A DNA stretch of 17,874 nucleotides from an uncultured Christensenella sp. (GTDB lineage Bacteria > Bacillota > Clostridia > Christensenellales > UBA3700). Location: positions 1-17,874 of the forward strand of contig CAJTKI010000031.1 of assembly GCA_910576875.1 (NCBI GenBank), written 5' to 3'. The position numbers and the translations under genes are program-made. This document shows, piece after piece, positions 1 to 6,795 of this stretch. Positions within the stretch are counted from its first letter, which is position 1. Every line of letters begins with the position of its first letter. The notes below the pieces were generated by a model, which was not told the origin of the DNA, did not search any database, and was given only the letters and a program-made list of their open reading frames with translations.

Positions 1-273
1 CTTCAATACGATATTGACGCTTGCCACATCGGCGCCGCCGAGTTTGTTTAACAATTCATTCAGCGTTTTGCGGTTAAAAACTTTTCCGTCGTTGCGTATT
101 TCGTAATGTTTGGACAACAATTCCGATACTTGCACCGATACATCGGAATCCGTATCGGCATATACCGAATCCTGTTCCGAAAAACTTATCAAACAACAAC
201 CAAAGAAAGCGATCATAAAAACCAAAACAACCGCTACGCAAAATTTATAAAATTTGCCATCACAAATCAACAT
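1..273 (-). CDS. Exported protein of unknown function, N-terminal part (cut by window edge)
   Basis: Reading leftwards from an ATG at 273, 91 codons stay open to the window edge, so only the N-terminus is present. It begins MLICDGKFYKFCVAVVLVF. A short lysine-containing n-region is followed by a hydrophobic stretch (about residues 12-31) and then SEQDSVYA-DTDSD, which suits signal peptidase I cleavage after the VYA. The mature part has no motif I recognise. A GGAG lies 14 nt before the ATG, which is rather far. A TATAAT touches the ATG directly but has no -35 at the right distance, so no fixed promoter is evident. The gene lies about 60 bp from the left arm of the 332-510 inverted repeat and would be transcribed by the enclosed promoter if that segment were inverted. 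The region is visibly AT-richer than the rest of the window. Exported: fairly sure. Function: unknown. Confidence 0.7.
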   Translation of the reverse strand, partial: MLICDGKFYKFCVAVVLVFMIAFFGCCLISFSEQDSVYADTDSDVSVQVSELLSKHYEIRNDGKVFNRKTLNELLNKLGGADVASVNIVLK

Positions 274-331
274 ATTATAACGCAATTCTCCATTCTGTTT
301 TCCGATCCCAATCCATAAACGTACTCGAACG

Positions 332-362
332 AAGTTCGCGGAATAATGTATTCCATGAACTT
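332..362 (+). repeat. Left arm of perfect 31-bp inverted repeat
   Basis: This is the exact reverse complement of 480-510 over all 31 bases. The arm is itself an imperfect palindrome: AAGTTC, 2 nt, GGAATA, ATG, TATTCC, 2 nt, GAACTT. Read leftwards its hairpin is not followed by a T run, so a leftward transcript could pass through it towards the exported-protein gene. A short alternative stem, CGAAC (326-330) with GTTCG (334-338), overlaps its outer end. Confidence 0.95.
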
Positions 363-440
363 ATTGAGTAATTTAAGACTTGAAAGGACAAAAAGCAACT
401 ACCAAATTATGGGAATCACGGCAATAAAATCCGTTTTGAC

Positions 441-469
441 TTGACTTTATCGCAATCGAAGAATAAAAT
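441..469 (+). promoter_or_regulatory. Strong sigma-A-type promoter inside the inverted repeat
   Basis: The -35 box TTGACT (441-446), a 17-nt spacer and the -10 box TAAAAT (464-469) each match consensus in five of six positions. Transcription would start near 476 and run rightwards straight into the hairpin at 480-510. No rightward gene lies downstream, because icd is convergent. Inverting the segment would place the -10 at about 373-378 and start transcription near 366, roughly 90 nt before the ATG of the leftward exported-protein gene. This is the basis for reading the element as a phase-variable switch in its OFF orientation. Confidence 0.7.
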
Positions 470-476
470 ATGAGTG

Positions 477-515
477 AAAAAGTTCATGGAATACATTATT
501 CCGCGAACTTTTTTT
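477..515 (+). terminator. Hairpin terminator at the right arm
   Basis: AAAAAGTTC pairs with GAACTTTTT, followed inwards by GGAATA/TATTCC around a 3-nt loop. A seven-T tract (509-515) follows on the plus strand. On the minus strand the same hairpin is followed by five T residues, so it may work both ways. It would stop the promoter at 441-469 within about 40 nt and would also shield the switch from leftward read-through coming from the icd side. Confidence 0.65.
480..510 (-). repeat. Right arm of perfect 31-bp inverted repeat
   Basis: This arm is identical to the left one in inverted orientation, including the asymmetric spacer bases (GC against AT, ATG against CAT). That argues for common descent or recombinational maintenance rather than two independently selected operators. 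Flanking A and T runs extend the outer stem, giving the terminator listed separately. Confidence 0.95.
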
Positions 516-657
516 ATGCAAATTTTTCCTGTTCTGAGATTATAAAAAGCAAGCTGTTTCGACGATATTCGGATGCGATCAGACGCTTAACCGTACAAGT
601 CGCAATCGATTCTTTGTCCCGAATTTACGAAAGAGCCCGCAATTCCGAATTAAACAA

Positions 658-686
658 CGGACGCTCCCGCATCGCGAAAGCGTCCG
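658..686 (-). terminator. Rho-independent-type terminator after icd
   Basis: The stem CGGACGCT/AGCGTCCG lies 23 bp downstream of the icd stop codon, read leftwards, followed by a moderately T-rich stretch (TTGTTTAATT). The T tract is interrupted, so strength is uncertain. It is the only candidate end point for the seven-gene run that starts at tsaE. Confidence 0.6.
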
Positions 687-709
687 TAATTGTTATCCTG
701 CAAAGCCGA

Positions 710-1909
710 TCAAAGCCGCGTCGCGATCGCCTGCAAAAACGCGCGCGTTTCCAATTTGCGCGCCGGCACGTCGGAGCGGAAAATGCAAGCCAGATCGCCC
801 GTCATATCGCCCTGCTCGACGGTACGCAGCGTCGCCTGCTCCAAGCGATCCGCAAACGCGCGCAGTTGCGCGTTGTCATCGAGTTCCCCGCGTTTGCGCA
901 ACGCGCCGCTCCATGCAAAAATCGTCGCGATCGGATTGGTCGAAGTCGTGCCGCCGTCGCGGTATTTGTAATAATGCCGCGTCACGGTGCCGTGCGCCGC
1001 TTCGTACTCGTACTTGCCGTCGGGCGAAACGAGCACGGACGTCATCATCGCAAGCGAGCCGAACGCCGTCGCGACCATATCGCTCATGACGTCGCCGTCG
1101 TAGTTTTTGCACGCCCAGATCATGCCGCCGTTGCTCTTGACGACGCGCGCGACCGCATCGTCGATCAGCGTATAGAAATATTCGATGCCCGCCGCGCCAA
1201 ACCGCTCTGCGTATTCGTCCGCGTAGATCTGCGCAAAGATATCCTTAAAGCGATGATCGTACGTCTTCGAAATTGTATCCTTGGCGGCAAACCATACGTC
1301 TTGCCGCACGTCGAGCGCATAGTTGAAACAACTGCGCGCAAAACTCGCGATGCTGCCGTCGGTATTGTGCATGCCCATCACGACGCCGCCCGTCTTGGAA
1401 AAATCGAATATCTCGATCTCGCGCGCGCCGTCGCGATCCTGCACGACGAGTTTGGCGTTGCCGCCCTGCGGCACGTACGCTTCGACGTCCTTATAGATGT
1501 CGCCGTACGCGTGTCTGGCAATCGTAATCGGCTGCGTCCAGGTCGGCACATACGGCGTAATGCCCTGCACCAAGATCGGCGCGCGGAATACGGTGCCGTC
1601 CAAAATCGCGCGGATCGTGCCGTTGGGGCTCTTCCACATCTGCGACAGATTGTATTCGCTCACGCGCTGCGCGTTGGGCGTGATCGTCGCGCACTTGACG
1701 CCGACGCCATGTCGCTTGATCGCGTTGGCGGCATCCACGGTCACGCGATCGGCGGTCGCCTCGCGGTTGGACAAGCCCAGATCGTAATATTCGGTTTTGA
1801 GATCGACATACGGCAAGATCAGAATCTGTTTGATCCAATCCCACAGTACGCGGGTCATTTCGTCCCCGTCCATCTCGACGAGGGGGGTGGTCATCTGAAT
1901 TTTGGTCAT
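710..1909 (-). CDS. icd: NADP-dependent isocitrate dehydrogenase
   Basis: This is a cytoplasmic TCA-cycle enzyme that oxidatively decarboxylates isocitrate to 2-oxoglutarate with NADP+, providing NADPH and a glutamate precursor. The 399-residue product has the length and motifs of the eukaryotic-like homodimeric subfamily rather than the E. coli type. The N-terminus carries MDGDEMTRVLW (13-23). SPNGTIR (94-100), R109 and R132 form the substrate site, and KNYDGD (268-273) the metal site. AAHGTVTRH (304-312) matches the NADP-binding loop with its R-H pair. The ATG at 1909 is chosen because AGGAG lies 8 nt upstream and homology begins there; an open frame further upstream is only ddl read out of frame. 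It is the last gene of the leftward run, 43 bp after ddl, and has its own promoter at 1937-1965. The long open frame on the opposite strand is a codon-bias shadow. Confidence 0.96.
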   Translation of the reverse strand: MTKIQMTTPLVEMDGDEMTRVLWDWIKQILILPYVDLKTEYYDLGLSNREATADRVTVDAANAIKRHGVGVKCATITPNAQRVSEYNLSQMWKSPNGTIRAILDGTVFRAPILVQGITPYVPTWTQPITIARHAYGDIYKDVEAYVPQGGNAKLVVQDRDGAREIEIFDFSKTGGVVMGMHNTDGSIASFARSCFNYALDVRQDVWFAAKDTISKTYDHRFKDIFAQIYADEYAERFGAAGIEYFYTLIDDAVARVVKSNGGMIWACKNYDGDVMSDMVATAFGSLAMMTSVLVSPDGKYEYEAAHGTVTRHYYKYRDGGTTSTNPIATIFAWSGALRKRGELDDNAQLRAFADRLEQATLRTVEQGDMTGDLACIFRSDVPARKLETRAFLQAIATRL

Positions 1910-1936
1910 TCGTCCGTCTCCTGTTGGAATGACCTT

Positions 1937-1965
1937 ATTATAATGCGTTCCGTCAGGATTTGCAA
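1937..1965 (-). promoter_or_regulatory. Promoter of icd, overlapping the end of ddl
   Basis: Read leftwards, -35 TTGCAA (1960-1965) and -10 TATAAT (1937-1942) are 17 nt apart. The start point would be near 1930, giving a leader of about 20 nt that contains the AGGAG of icd. The -35 lies in the last codons of ddl and the -10 just beyond its stop codon. The TTGCAA box is the same as in the promoter before tsaE. Confidence 0.7.
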
Positions 1966-3080
1966 CCCATTTTGCCGCAGTTGGCGCGGGGATCGTATTT
2001 GGAAAGCACTTCGGAACGAAATACCGGCGACGTGCGTTGTCCCGCGCGTTCGATCGCGACGCGGCACATGATTTCGACCAGCTCGGAATAGCCGATCTGC
2101 TTATCCGCAAACAGATAGTACGCCAACGATCCGGGCACGGTGTTCATCTCGTTGAGATAGAACTTGCCGCTCGCGCCGTCCAGCAGATAATCGAAACGCA
2201 CGACGCCTTGCATGCGCAGTCCTTCGTAGACGGTCTGCGACGCGCGTTGGATCGCCTGCGTCAGATCCGAATCCAACGGCGCGGGAAAAATTCTGCCCCC
2301 GCCGCTCATCTTGCCGTCGGTCAGATACTTGGTCTCGAAACTCAAAAATTCTTTCCAGCCGATCGGCTGTTCGAGCGACGAAACGAGCGTCCCGCGACGC
2401 GTCGCGACACAAGCGCAATTGATCTCGGTAAAATCGCTCAACGCATGTTCGACCAATACGCAGTCGTCATACGCAAACGCCGTCTCGATCGCATGCGACA
2501 GCTGCATCATGTCGTGCGCGATCTCGATCCCGATCGACGAGCCTTGGGCGTTGGGTTTGACGATGATCGGAAAGCCGTGCTCGGTCACAAACGTCCCGAT
2601 CCGCGCAAGCGCGTCGTCTCCGCGCCGCACGCATATCGCGTCCAACACGTCGCACCCCATCGACTGGAAATACCGCTTGCTCAACGCCTTATCCATGCCG
2701 ATCGCGCTCGCGGCGACGCCGGGGCTGGTATACGGCACGCCGCACACTTCGAGCAACCCTTGCAACGAACCGTTCTCGCCCCAACCGCCGTGCATGCAGA
2801 TCAGCGCGCAGTCGATCTTCGCGATCGGCTTGACGACCTTGTTGCGCCGCAGACGGCACAGCGTATCGCCGCGCAATTCCACTCGATCGCAAGGCGACGG
2901 ATCGAAGCGTCGATATGTATTCATGTCCGCGCTGTTTTTGGGCATATACCACACGCCGCCGCGCACAAAGATCGGATACGTCTCGAATCTGCCGTCCAGC
3001 TGATTGAGCGCCTGCACGCCGCTGATCGTCGAGATGTCGCACTCCGGACTGTCCCCACCGTAAAAAACCGCTAATTTCAT
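1953..3080 (-). CDS. ddl: D-alanine--D-alanine ligase
   Basis: An ATP-grasp enzyme that joins two D-alanines in the cytoplasm to make the dipeptide that MurF adds to peptidoglycan precursors. In the 375-residue product, GGDSPECDIS (8-17) keeps the glutamate of the D-Ala1 site (E13). HGGWGENGSLQG (97-108) and GMDK (128-131) follow, then VKPNAQGSSIG (174-184) with the catalytic-loop serine. FETKY (248-252) fits the omega loop, and NEMNTVPG (310-317) is the Mg-binding end. A tyrosine in the omega loop is typical of D-Ala-D-Ala enzymes; D-Ala-D-Lac ligases have a different loop, so vancomycin-type specificity is not supported. The start at 3080 has GGGAGG upstream. It follows murF by 15 bp, which suits co-transcription. 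Confidence 0.93.
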   Translation of the reverse strand: MKLAVFYGGDSPECDISTISGVQALNQLDGRFETYPIFVRGGVWYMPKNSADMNTYRRFDPSPCDRVELRGDTLCRLRRNKVVKPIAKIDCALICMHGGWGENGSLQGLLEVCGVPYTSPGVAASAIGMDKALSKRYFQSMGCDVLDAICVRRGDDALARIGTFVTEHGFPIIVKPNAQGSSIGIEIAHDMMQLSHAIETAFAYDDCVLVEHALSDFTEINCACVATRRGTLVSSLEQPIGWKEFLSFETKYLTDGKMSGGGRIFPAPLDSDLTQAIQRASQTVYEGLRMQGVVRFDYLLDGASGKFYLNEMNTVPGSLAYYLFADKQIGYSELVEIMCRVAIERAGQRTSPVFRSEVLSKYDPRANCGKMGCKS

Positions 3081-3095
3081 ACTCCAACCTCCCGT

Positions 3096-4673
3096 CTATT
3101 TGCTTTGTAAATCGTCTGTAAGATCGTTCTGTATCAATACGACGTCGCCCGCGCGCAGCACCTGCCCGAACATGCGCTGCGCCTGCTCCAACGTCTCGGC
3201 GTGCAAAATCCGATCGGCGGTCATGCCTTCCGACAGCGCGCCTTCGGCGATCGCATGCCGATTGGGACCGATGCCGATCAGCAGATCCGCGGCGGAGGCG
3301 ATCTGTCTGCCCAGCTCGTAATTGGCGACGTTTTGACGCGCGCCCAACTCGACGAGTCCCTGCGACGCGACGACCTTTCTGCCGACAAACAGCGACAGCG
3401 TTTGCAACGCCGCTTTGGCGCCGATCTCGTTGGCGTTGTAACTGTCGTCGAGCACGGTTACGCCGTTGGGCGCTTGGATCGCTTGCAAGCGATGCGGAAC
3501 GGGCTGCACGGCGGCGATGCCGCGCGCAATCTGCTCGGCGGTCATGCCCAGCCGATACGCGACCGCGCTCGCAAGCAGGATATTTTCTATATTATGCTTG
3601 CCGACCAGACATGTGTGACAGTCCATGCGCACGCCGTCCATGATCAGCAAAAAATCACTGCCCTGCGCGGACGTGTAAATCCGTTCGGCGCGGATGCGAT
3701 CGTCGACGCCCAGACCGTACTTGTCGATCTTGCATTCCTGATACATCGTACGCACGTACGGATTGCAGGCGTTGCAGACGCAATAGCCGTCCGCAGGCAG
3801 CGCGCGGATGAGTTCGCCTTTCGTGCGCACGATCCGATCGATCGTCCCGAACGTCTGCAAATGCTGCCGCGCAATGCCGGTCACGACGCCGATGCTTGGG
3901 CGGACGATATCGCACAGTTGGGCAATATCGCCCGCATGGCGCGCGCCCATCTCGGCGATCAGGATCTGCGTATCCGCGGGCATGTCTCGCACGGTGAGAC
4001 AGATGCCCAAAGGCGTATTGTAGTTGGACGGCGTCGCATGCACGCGAAAACGCACGGACAGTATATCGCGCAAAATCAGTTTGACGCTCGTCTTGCCGTA
4101 GCTGCCCGTGATGCCGATCCTGATCAAGCCTTGTCGCGCGCGCAGTTCGCGTTTGCACTTGCCGACCCAACGCGCGCGCAAAGCCGCCTCCGGCACGCTC
4201 ATGACGCCGAGCGACAGCCCGCACAGTCCGAGCGCGCAGATCCATCCGAGCGGCAGAAACATCGCATACGCGCCGCACCGCATCCCCGCCCATCCGAGCA
4301 GGACGAATACGCCCGCGCATACCGCCGCGTGACAAATCAATAATCGCTTGCATCGCGCCGTATATACGAGCGGTTGCCGCGCACAGCGCAACAGCGGATC
4401 GCGCGCGATCCCGATCGTACCGCACGCGAGCGGCATCCATACCGCCGCGTACCACCAAGCGCTGTCGGTAACGCGCGCAAGCGCGTACGCCGCGCCGACG
4501 ACCGCTGTCGCAACGACGCCCGTCGCGACCGTCTGCCAAGCAAAGCGTCGCAATTTGGGAACGTTCCCGATCTTATATCCTTGCAGCTGAATCGGGTTCC
4601 ACGCCCTGAGCGTCACGATCCATACGGCGAGCGTCGCCGCAACGGCTTGCGCCGCAATCCATATCCATTCCAT
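3096..4673 (-). CDS. murF: MurF-type UDP-MurNAc-tripeptide--D-Ala-D-Ala ligase with N-terminal membrane domain
   Basis: MurF uses ATP to attach D-Ala-D-Ala to UDP-MurNAc-tripeptide, the last cytoplasmic step of precursor synthesis. The 525-residue protein is longer than ordinary MurF because about 165 residues precede the ligase. That part has four to five hydrophobic helices (about 4-24, 49-67, 73-91, 112-130, 136-157) and a basic RALR segment before the catalytic core. The core shows the P-loop GITGSYGKTS (187-196), SNYNTPLG (216-223), EMGA (241-244), HLQTFGTIDRIVRTKGE (271-287) with the usual modified-lysine position K285, and DDSYNAN (409-415). The canonical N-terminal substrate domain appears to be replaced. 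The ATG at 4673 has GGAG 7 nt upstream. Its first 101 bases overlap the end of the upstream hydrolase. Substrate specificity is inferred; an amidotransferase-linked or MurT-like role is less likely given the adjacent ddl. Confidence 0.85.
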   Translation of the reverse strand: MEWIWIAAQAVAATLAVWIVTLRAWNPIQLQGYKIGNVPKLRRFAWQTVATGVVATAVVGAAYALARVTDSAWWYAAVWMPLACGTIGIARDPLLRCARQPLVYTARCKRLLICHAAVCAGVFVLLGWAGMRCGAYAMFLPLGWICALGLCGLSLGVMSVPEAALRARWVGKCKRELRARQGLIRIGITGSYGKTSVKLILRDILSVRFRVHATPSNYNTPLGICLTVRDMPADTQILIAEMGARHAGDIAQLCDIVRPSIGVVTGIARQHLQTFGTIDRIVRTKGELIRALPADGYCVCNACNPYVRTMYQECKIDKYGLGVDDRIRAERIYTSAQGSDFLLIMDGVRMDCHTCLVGKHNIENILLASAVAYRLGMTAEQIARGIAAVQPVPHRLQAIQAPNGVTVLDDSYNANEIGAKAALQTLSLFVGRKVVASQGLVELGARQNVANYELGRQIASAADLLIGIGPNRHAIAEGALSEGMTADRILHAETLEQAQRMFGQVLRAGDVVLIQNDLTDDLQSK

Positions 4674-5361
4674 ACACACTCTCCGCAAACGATCCGAGCA
4701 CGGCAACGTATTGCCCGAGCGAATCCAAATAACTGTAATGTCCGCCGTCCAGCACGACGAGTCCGCTGTCGCGGATACCGCGCCGCAACCGCCTTGCCAT
4801 ATACATCGGCGTGTCCCGATCGCGCTTGCCCCAGACGATCAGCGTCGGCACATCCACAAACGACAGACTGTCGTCCTGATAGCGGTTGACGACGTTGACA
4901 AACGTACGCCGCAACGCGCCGTCCAACGCGCGGTAATCGGGCGATCCGCATCGATCGAGCGACAGCCCGAGACGTTTGCGCCAACGGTATTTGCACCGCC
5001 GCCACGCTTTGCGCAACGACCGCCGCGGACGCATGCCTGCGGCGTCGGTCAATACGATCGCGCGCACGAGGGGAGACTTGCGCGCGGCGAGCAACAACGC
5101 GATCCGCCCGCCGAACGAATGCCCGACGACGATCGCGCGTTCCACGCCCAGATCGCTCAACGCGCGCTCCACGCCGTCCGCATAATCGTCCAGCGTCATT
5201 TCGCGTTCGATCGGCGTTTTGCCGAAACCGTACAAATCAAACAGGATACAACGGTATCGACCGTTCAGCCTTTTCGCGACGCCCTCGAACGACGCCGTGC
5301 TGCCGCCCCAACCGTGTAAAAAAACAAGGTCCTCGCCCTTGCCCGTTACATAAGAAAACAA
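4573..5361 (-). CDS. Alpha/beta hydrolase, TTG start
   Basis: A 262-residue cytoplasmic alpha/beta hydrolase of unknown substrate. HGWGGS (16-21) gives the oxyanion region, GHSFGG (80-85) the nucleophile elbow with S82, GKRDRD (178-183) the acid and GGHYS (206-210) the histidine. A basic lid segment lies at about 111-132. I place the start at a TTG (5361): the frame upstream has no ATG before unrelated shadow sequence, and AAAGGAGGTGA, matching the anti-SD end of typical 16S rRNA, sits just before it. It follows rimI by 14 bp. The fold seems complete by about residue 230. The last 33 residues overlap murF in another frame and look like translated murF sequence. Its position before murF and ddl suggests a cell-wall-related role, but nothing in the sequence proves it. 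Confidence 0.8.
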   Translation of the reverse strand: MFSYVTGKGEDLVFLHGWGGSTASFEGVAKRLNGRYRCILFDLYGFGKTPIEREMTLDDYADGVERALSDLGVERAIVVGHSFGGRIALLLAARKSPLVRAIVLTDAAGMRPRRSLRKAWRRCKYRWRKRLGLSLDRCGSPDYRALDGALRRTFVNVVNRYQDDSLSFVDVPTLIVWGKRDRDTPMYMARRLRRGIRDSGLVVLDGGHYSYLDSLGQYVAVLGSFAESVYGMDMDCGASRCGDARRMDRDAQGVEPDSAARI

Positions 5362-5375
5362 TACGGTCACCTCCT

Positions 5376-5813
5376 TTATTGCCGTCGCAATAACAAAGCA
5401 TCTTCCGTATTGTCGTAATATTTCTTCCGAATGCCGACTTGCTCGAAGCCGAACTTGCGATACAGCGCGATGGCGGGCGCGTTGGAAACGCGCACTTCCA
5501 AGATCGCCGAACGCAGTCCGCGCGCTTGCGCCGTACGGCACAGATCGCGCATCAGAGACGCGCCGATTCCTTGGCGACGGCAGGCGGGCGCGACGGCAAT
5601 GTTGTTGACGTCGGCTTCGTCCGCAATCGCATAATAACTGTAATAACCGAGCACTTGCCCGCTCTCGTCCACACAGACGCGGCACACCGCGTAGTCCGTC
5701 TCGATCAGTCGCCGAATCGACTCCAACGACCACGGATCCGGTATCGCCTCGCTCTCGATCCGCGCGACGGCTTGCGCATGCAGCTGCGTCATGTCGACGA
5801 TCTTATTCGCCAT
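5376..5813 (-). CDS. rimI: Ribosomal protein S18-alanine N-acetyltransferase
   Basis: A 145-residue GNAT-family acetyltransferase, the usual RimI length, expected to acetylate the N-terminal alanine of ribosomal protein S18. It shows DPWSLESIRRLI near residue 24, the strand VNNIAVAP, the acetyl-CoA pyrophosphate loop CRRQGIGASL and the C-terminal ALYRKFGFEQVGIRKKYY motif typical of RimI. The start at 5813 overlaps the last codons of tsaB by 11 nt, so translation is probably coupled. Clustering with tsaB and tsaE is the common bacterial arrangement and supports RimI over other acetyltransferases. Confidence 0.93.
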   Translation of the reverse strand: MANKIVDMTQLHAQAVARIESEAIPDPWSLESIRRLIETDYAVCRVCVDESGQVLGYYSYYAIADEADVNNIAVAPACRRQGIGASLMRDLCRTAQARGLRSAILEVRVSNAPAIALYRKFGFEQVGIRKKYYDNTEDALLLRRQ

Positions 5814-6387
5814 CTTTCTCGCGCTCCGCCTGCGACTTTTTGAGATACAGCGGTTCGAGCGTCGCGGTCTTGCCCGCGGCAAACAAGATTTGCGTCATAT
5901 CGATCAATGCCTGCGGATCGCTCGGTCCGCTCTTGTAATATACGGGACAGTCCGCCGCGCGCAGCTCCTCGCCCGTATAACACCCCTGACGCGTCATACG
6001 CGTCCAGTCCCCGCAGAACTCCGCGCCGTAATAATTGTCGTGACGCGCGTCGATCGCGGCGACGAATCGGTCTGTCTTGACAGGATATGCAAGCTCCTGC
6101 ATCGACGTGAGCGCGACGCAGGGTTTTTCCAGCGCAAACGCCAACCCGTTGACCGTCGCAACGCCCAGTCGGATACCGGTAAACGATCCCGCCCCGACGA
6201 CGCAACCCAACGCGTCCAATTGCGCGAGCGGCATTTGCAACTCGCGCGCGACTTCGTCTACATATTGCAAGATCAGACGGTTGTGCAATTTCGCGTTCGT
6301 ATCGCCGATACGCGACGCGATGCGCGCGCCGTCGCTCGCACATACGACCAGTTGCGGCGCGATCGCGTCGATGACCAGACATTTCAT
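5803..6387 (-). CDS. tsaB: tRNA t6A modification protein TsaB
   Basis: A non-catalytic partner of TsaD in forming N6-threonylcarbamoyladenosine at position 37 of ANN-reading tRNAs. The 194-residue protein has the actin-like ATPase fold signature, with VVGAGSFTGIRLGVA (63-77) matching the family's GPGSFTGLR block, and H35 in the usual KLHNRLI position. It ends in LYLKKSQAER, as TsaB proteins do. It is somewhat short for the family. The ATG at 6387 overlaps the tsaE stop as ATGA, a classic coupling signal, with GGGAG 11 nt upstream. tsaD is not in the window. Confidence 0.93.
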   Translation of the reverse strand: MKCLVIDAIAPQLVVCASDGARIASRIGDTNAKLHNRLILQYVDEVARELQMPLAQLDALGCVVGAGSFTGIRLGVATVNGLAFALEKPCVALTSMQELAYPVKTDRFVAAIDARHDNYYGAEFCGDWTRMTRQGCYTGEELRAADCPVYYKSGPSDPQALIDMTQILFAAGKTATLEPLYLKKSQAEREKDGE

Positions 6388-6788
6388 ACGATTTCGATCT
6401 CCCTTTCCGTATCGCCGACGACGCGGATGCGCACGCGGATCGGCTCGACGGGGCTTTCCAGTTTGTTCCACTCGATGACGCAGACCGCGTCCGACTCGCC
6501 GAGATATTCGGCAAGTCCCAATTCATACAACTCGTCCGCGTCCTGCGCGCGATACAGATCGAAGTGATGCAGCGTCAACGCCCTGCCCCGATAACTGCGC
6601 AGAAACGTAAACGTCGGAGACGTCACGACTTCTTCCACGCCGAGCGCCGCGGCAAGACCTTTGACAAACGTCGTCTTGCCCGCGCCCAAGTCTCCTTCCA
6701 TCCAGATCACTTCGCCCCCGCGCAAACGGCGCGCCAATTCGGCGGCGATTTGCTGCGTTTGAGACGGATTTTGCACACGGTATTTCAT
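6384..6788 (-). CDS. tsaE: tRNA t6A biosynthesis ATPase TsaE
   Basis: A 134-residue P-loop ATPase that works with TsaB and TsaD in t6A synthesis. It has the Walker A GDLGAGKTTF (32-41), the family block TSPTFTFLRSY (56-66), HHFDLYR, and VIEWNKL near residue 105. The ATG at 6788 has no Shine-Dalgarno sequence; the -10 box TATAAT ends only 7 nt before it, so the mRNA is predicted to be leaderless or nearly so. It is the first gene of the leftward run tsaE-tsaB-rimI-hydrolase-murF-ddl-icd. Confidence 0.95.
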   Translation of the reverse strand: MKYRVQNPSQTQQIAAELARRLRGGEVIWMEGDLGAGKTTFVKGLAAALGVEEVVTSPTFTFLRSYRGRALTLHHFDLYRAQDADELYELGLAEYLGESDAVCVIEWNKLESPVEPIRVRIRVVGDTEREIEIV

Positions 6789-6795
6789 CAGTCGT

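Larger units (their letters stand above)
332..510. promoter_or_regulatory. Putative invertible promoter element (phase-variation switch)
   Basis: Two exact 31-bp inverted arms enclose 117 bp that contains one good outward promoter. They lie beside a gene for an exported protein that lacks its own obvious promoter. Site-specific inversion between such arms is known to switch surface genes in Bacteroides and in Clostridioides difficile (for example cwpV and the flagellar operon). Here the promoter faces right, away from the gene, and is closed off at once by a hairpin with a seven-T tract. No recombinase gene is in the window. Alternatives are a small non-autonomous mobile element, though no target-site duplication is evident at the arm ends, or paired operators. 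Confidence 0.6.
274..709. other. AT-rich intergenic region with putative invertible promoter
   Basis: No credible gene is seen on either strand in this gap, which is visibly richer in A+T than the coding regions to the right. It contains the inverted repeat pair 332-362 and 480-510 with a promoter between them, and the terminator-like hairpin of the icd operon at 658-686. A TATAAT on the minus strand (539-544) lacks a matching -35. The stretch 545-657 shows nothing further that I can support. Confidence 0.7.

Noticed and set aside
274..279. TATAAT directly before the ATG of the exported-protein gene as its promoter
   Set aside because: No -35-like box 16-18 nt upstream, and the start point would fall inside the coding sequence.
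106..318. 70-codon plus-strand frame at the left edge
   Set aside because: Overlaps the exported-protein gene on the other strand, which has a coherent signal peptide. No ribosome site before its ATG.
332..510. Reading the inverted repeat as an insertion sequence or MITE
   Set aside because: No transposase and no target-site duplication at the arm ends. The enclosed promoter and neighbouring exported-protein gene fit a switch better, though a MITE cannot be fully excluded.
470..2071. 533-codon open frame on the plus strand
   Set aside because: Antisense to icd, which has unmistakable motifs. The frame encodes an Arg/His/Ala-rich product with no domain, as expected opposite a GC-rich gene, and its start lies in the switch region.
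1953..3080. Ddl as a vancomycin-resistance type D-Ala-D-Lac or D-Ala-D-Ser ligase
   Set aside because: The omega loop reads FETKY, as in D-Ala-D-Ala enzymes, and no vanH, vanX or van regulator genes are nearby.
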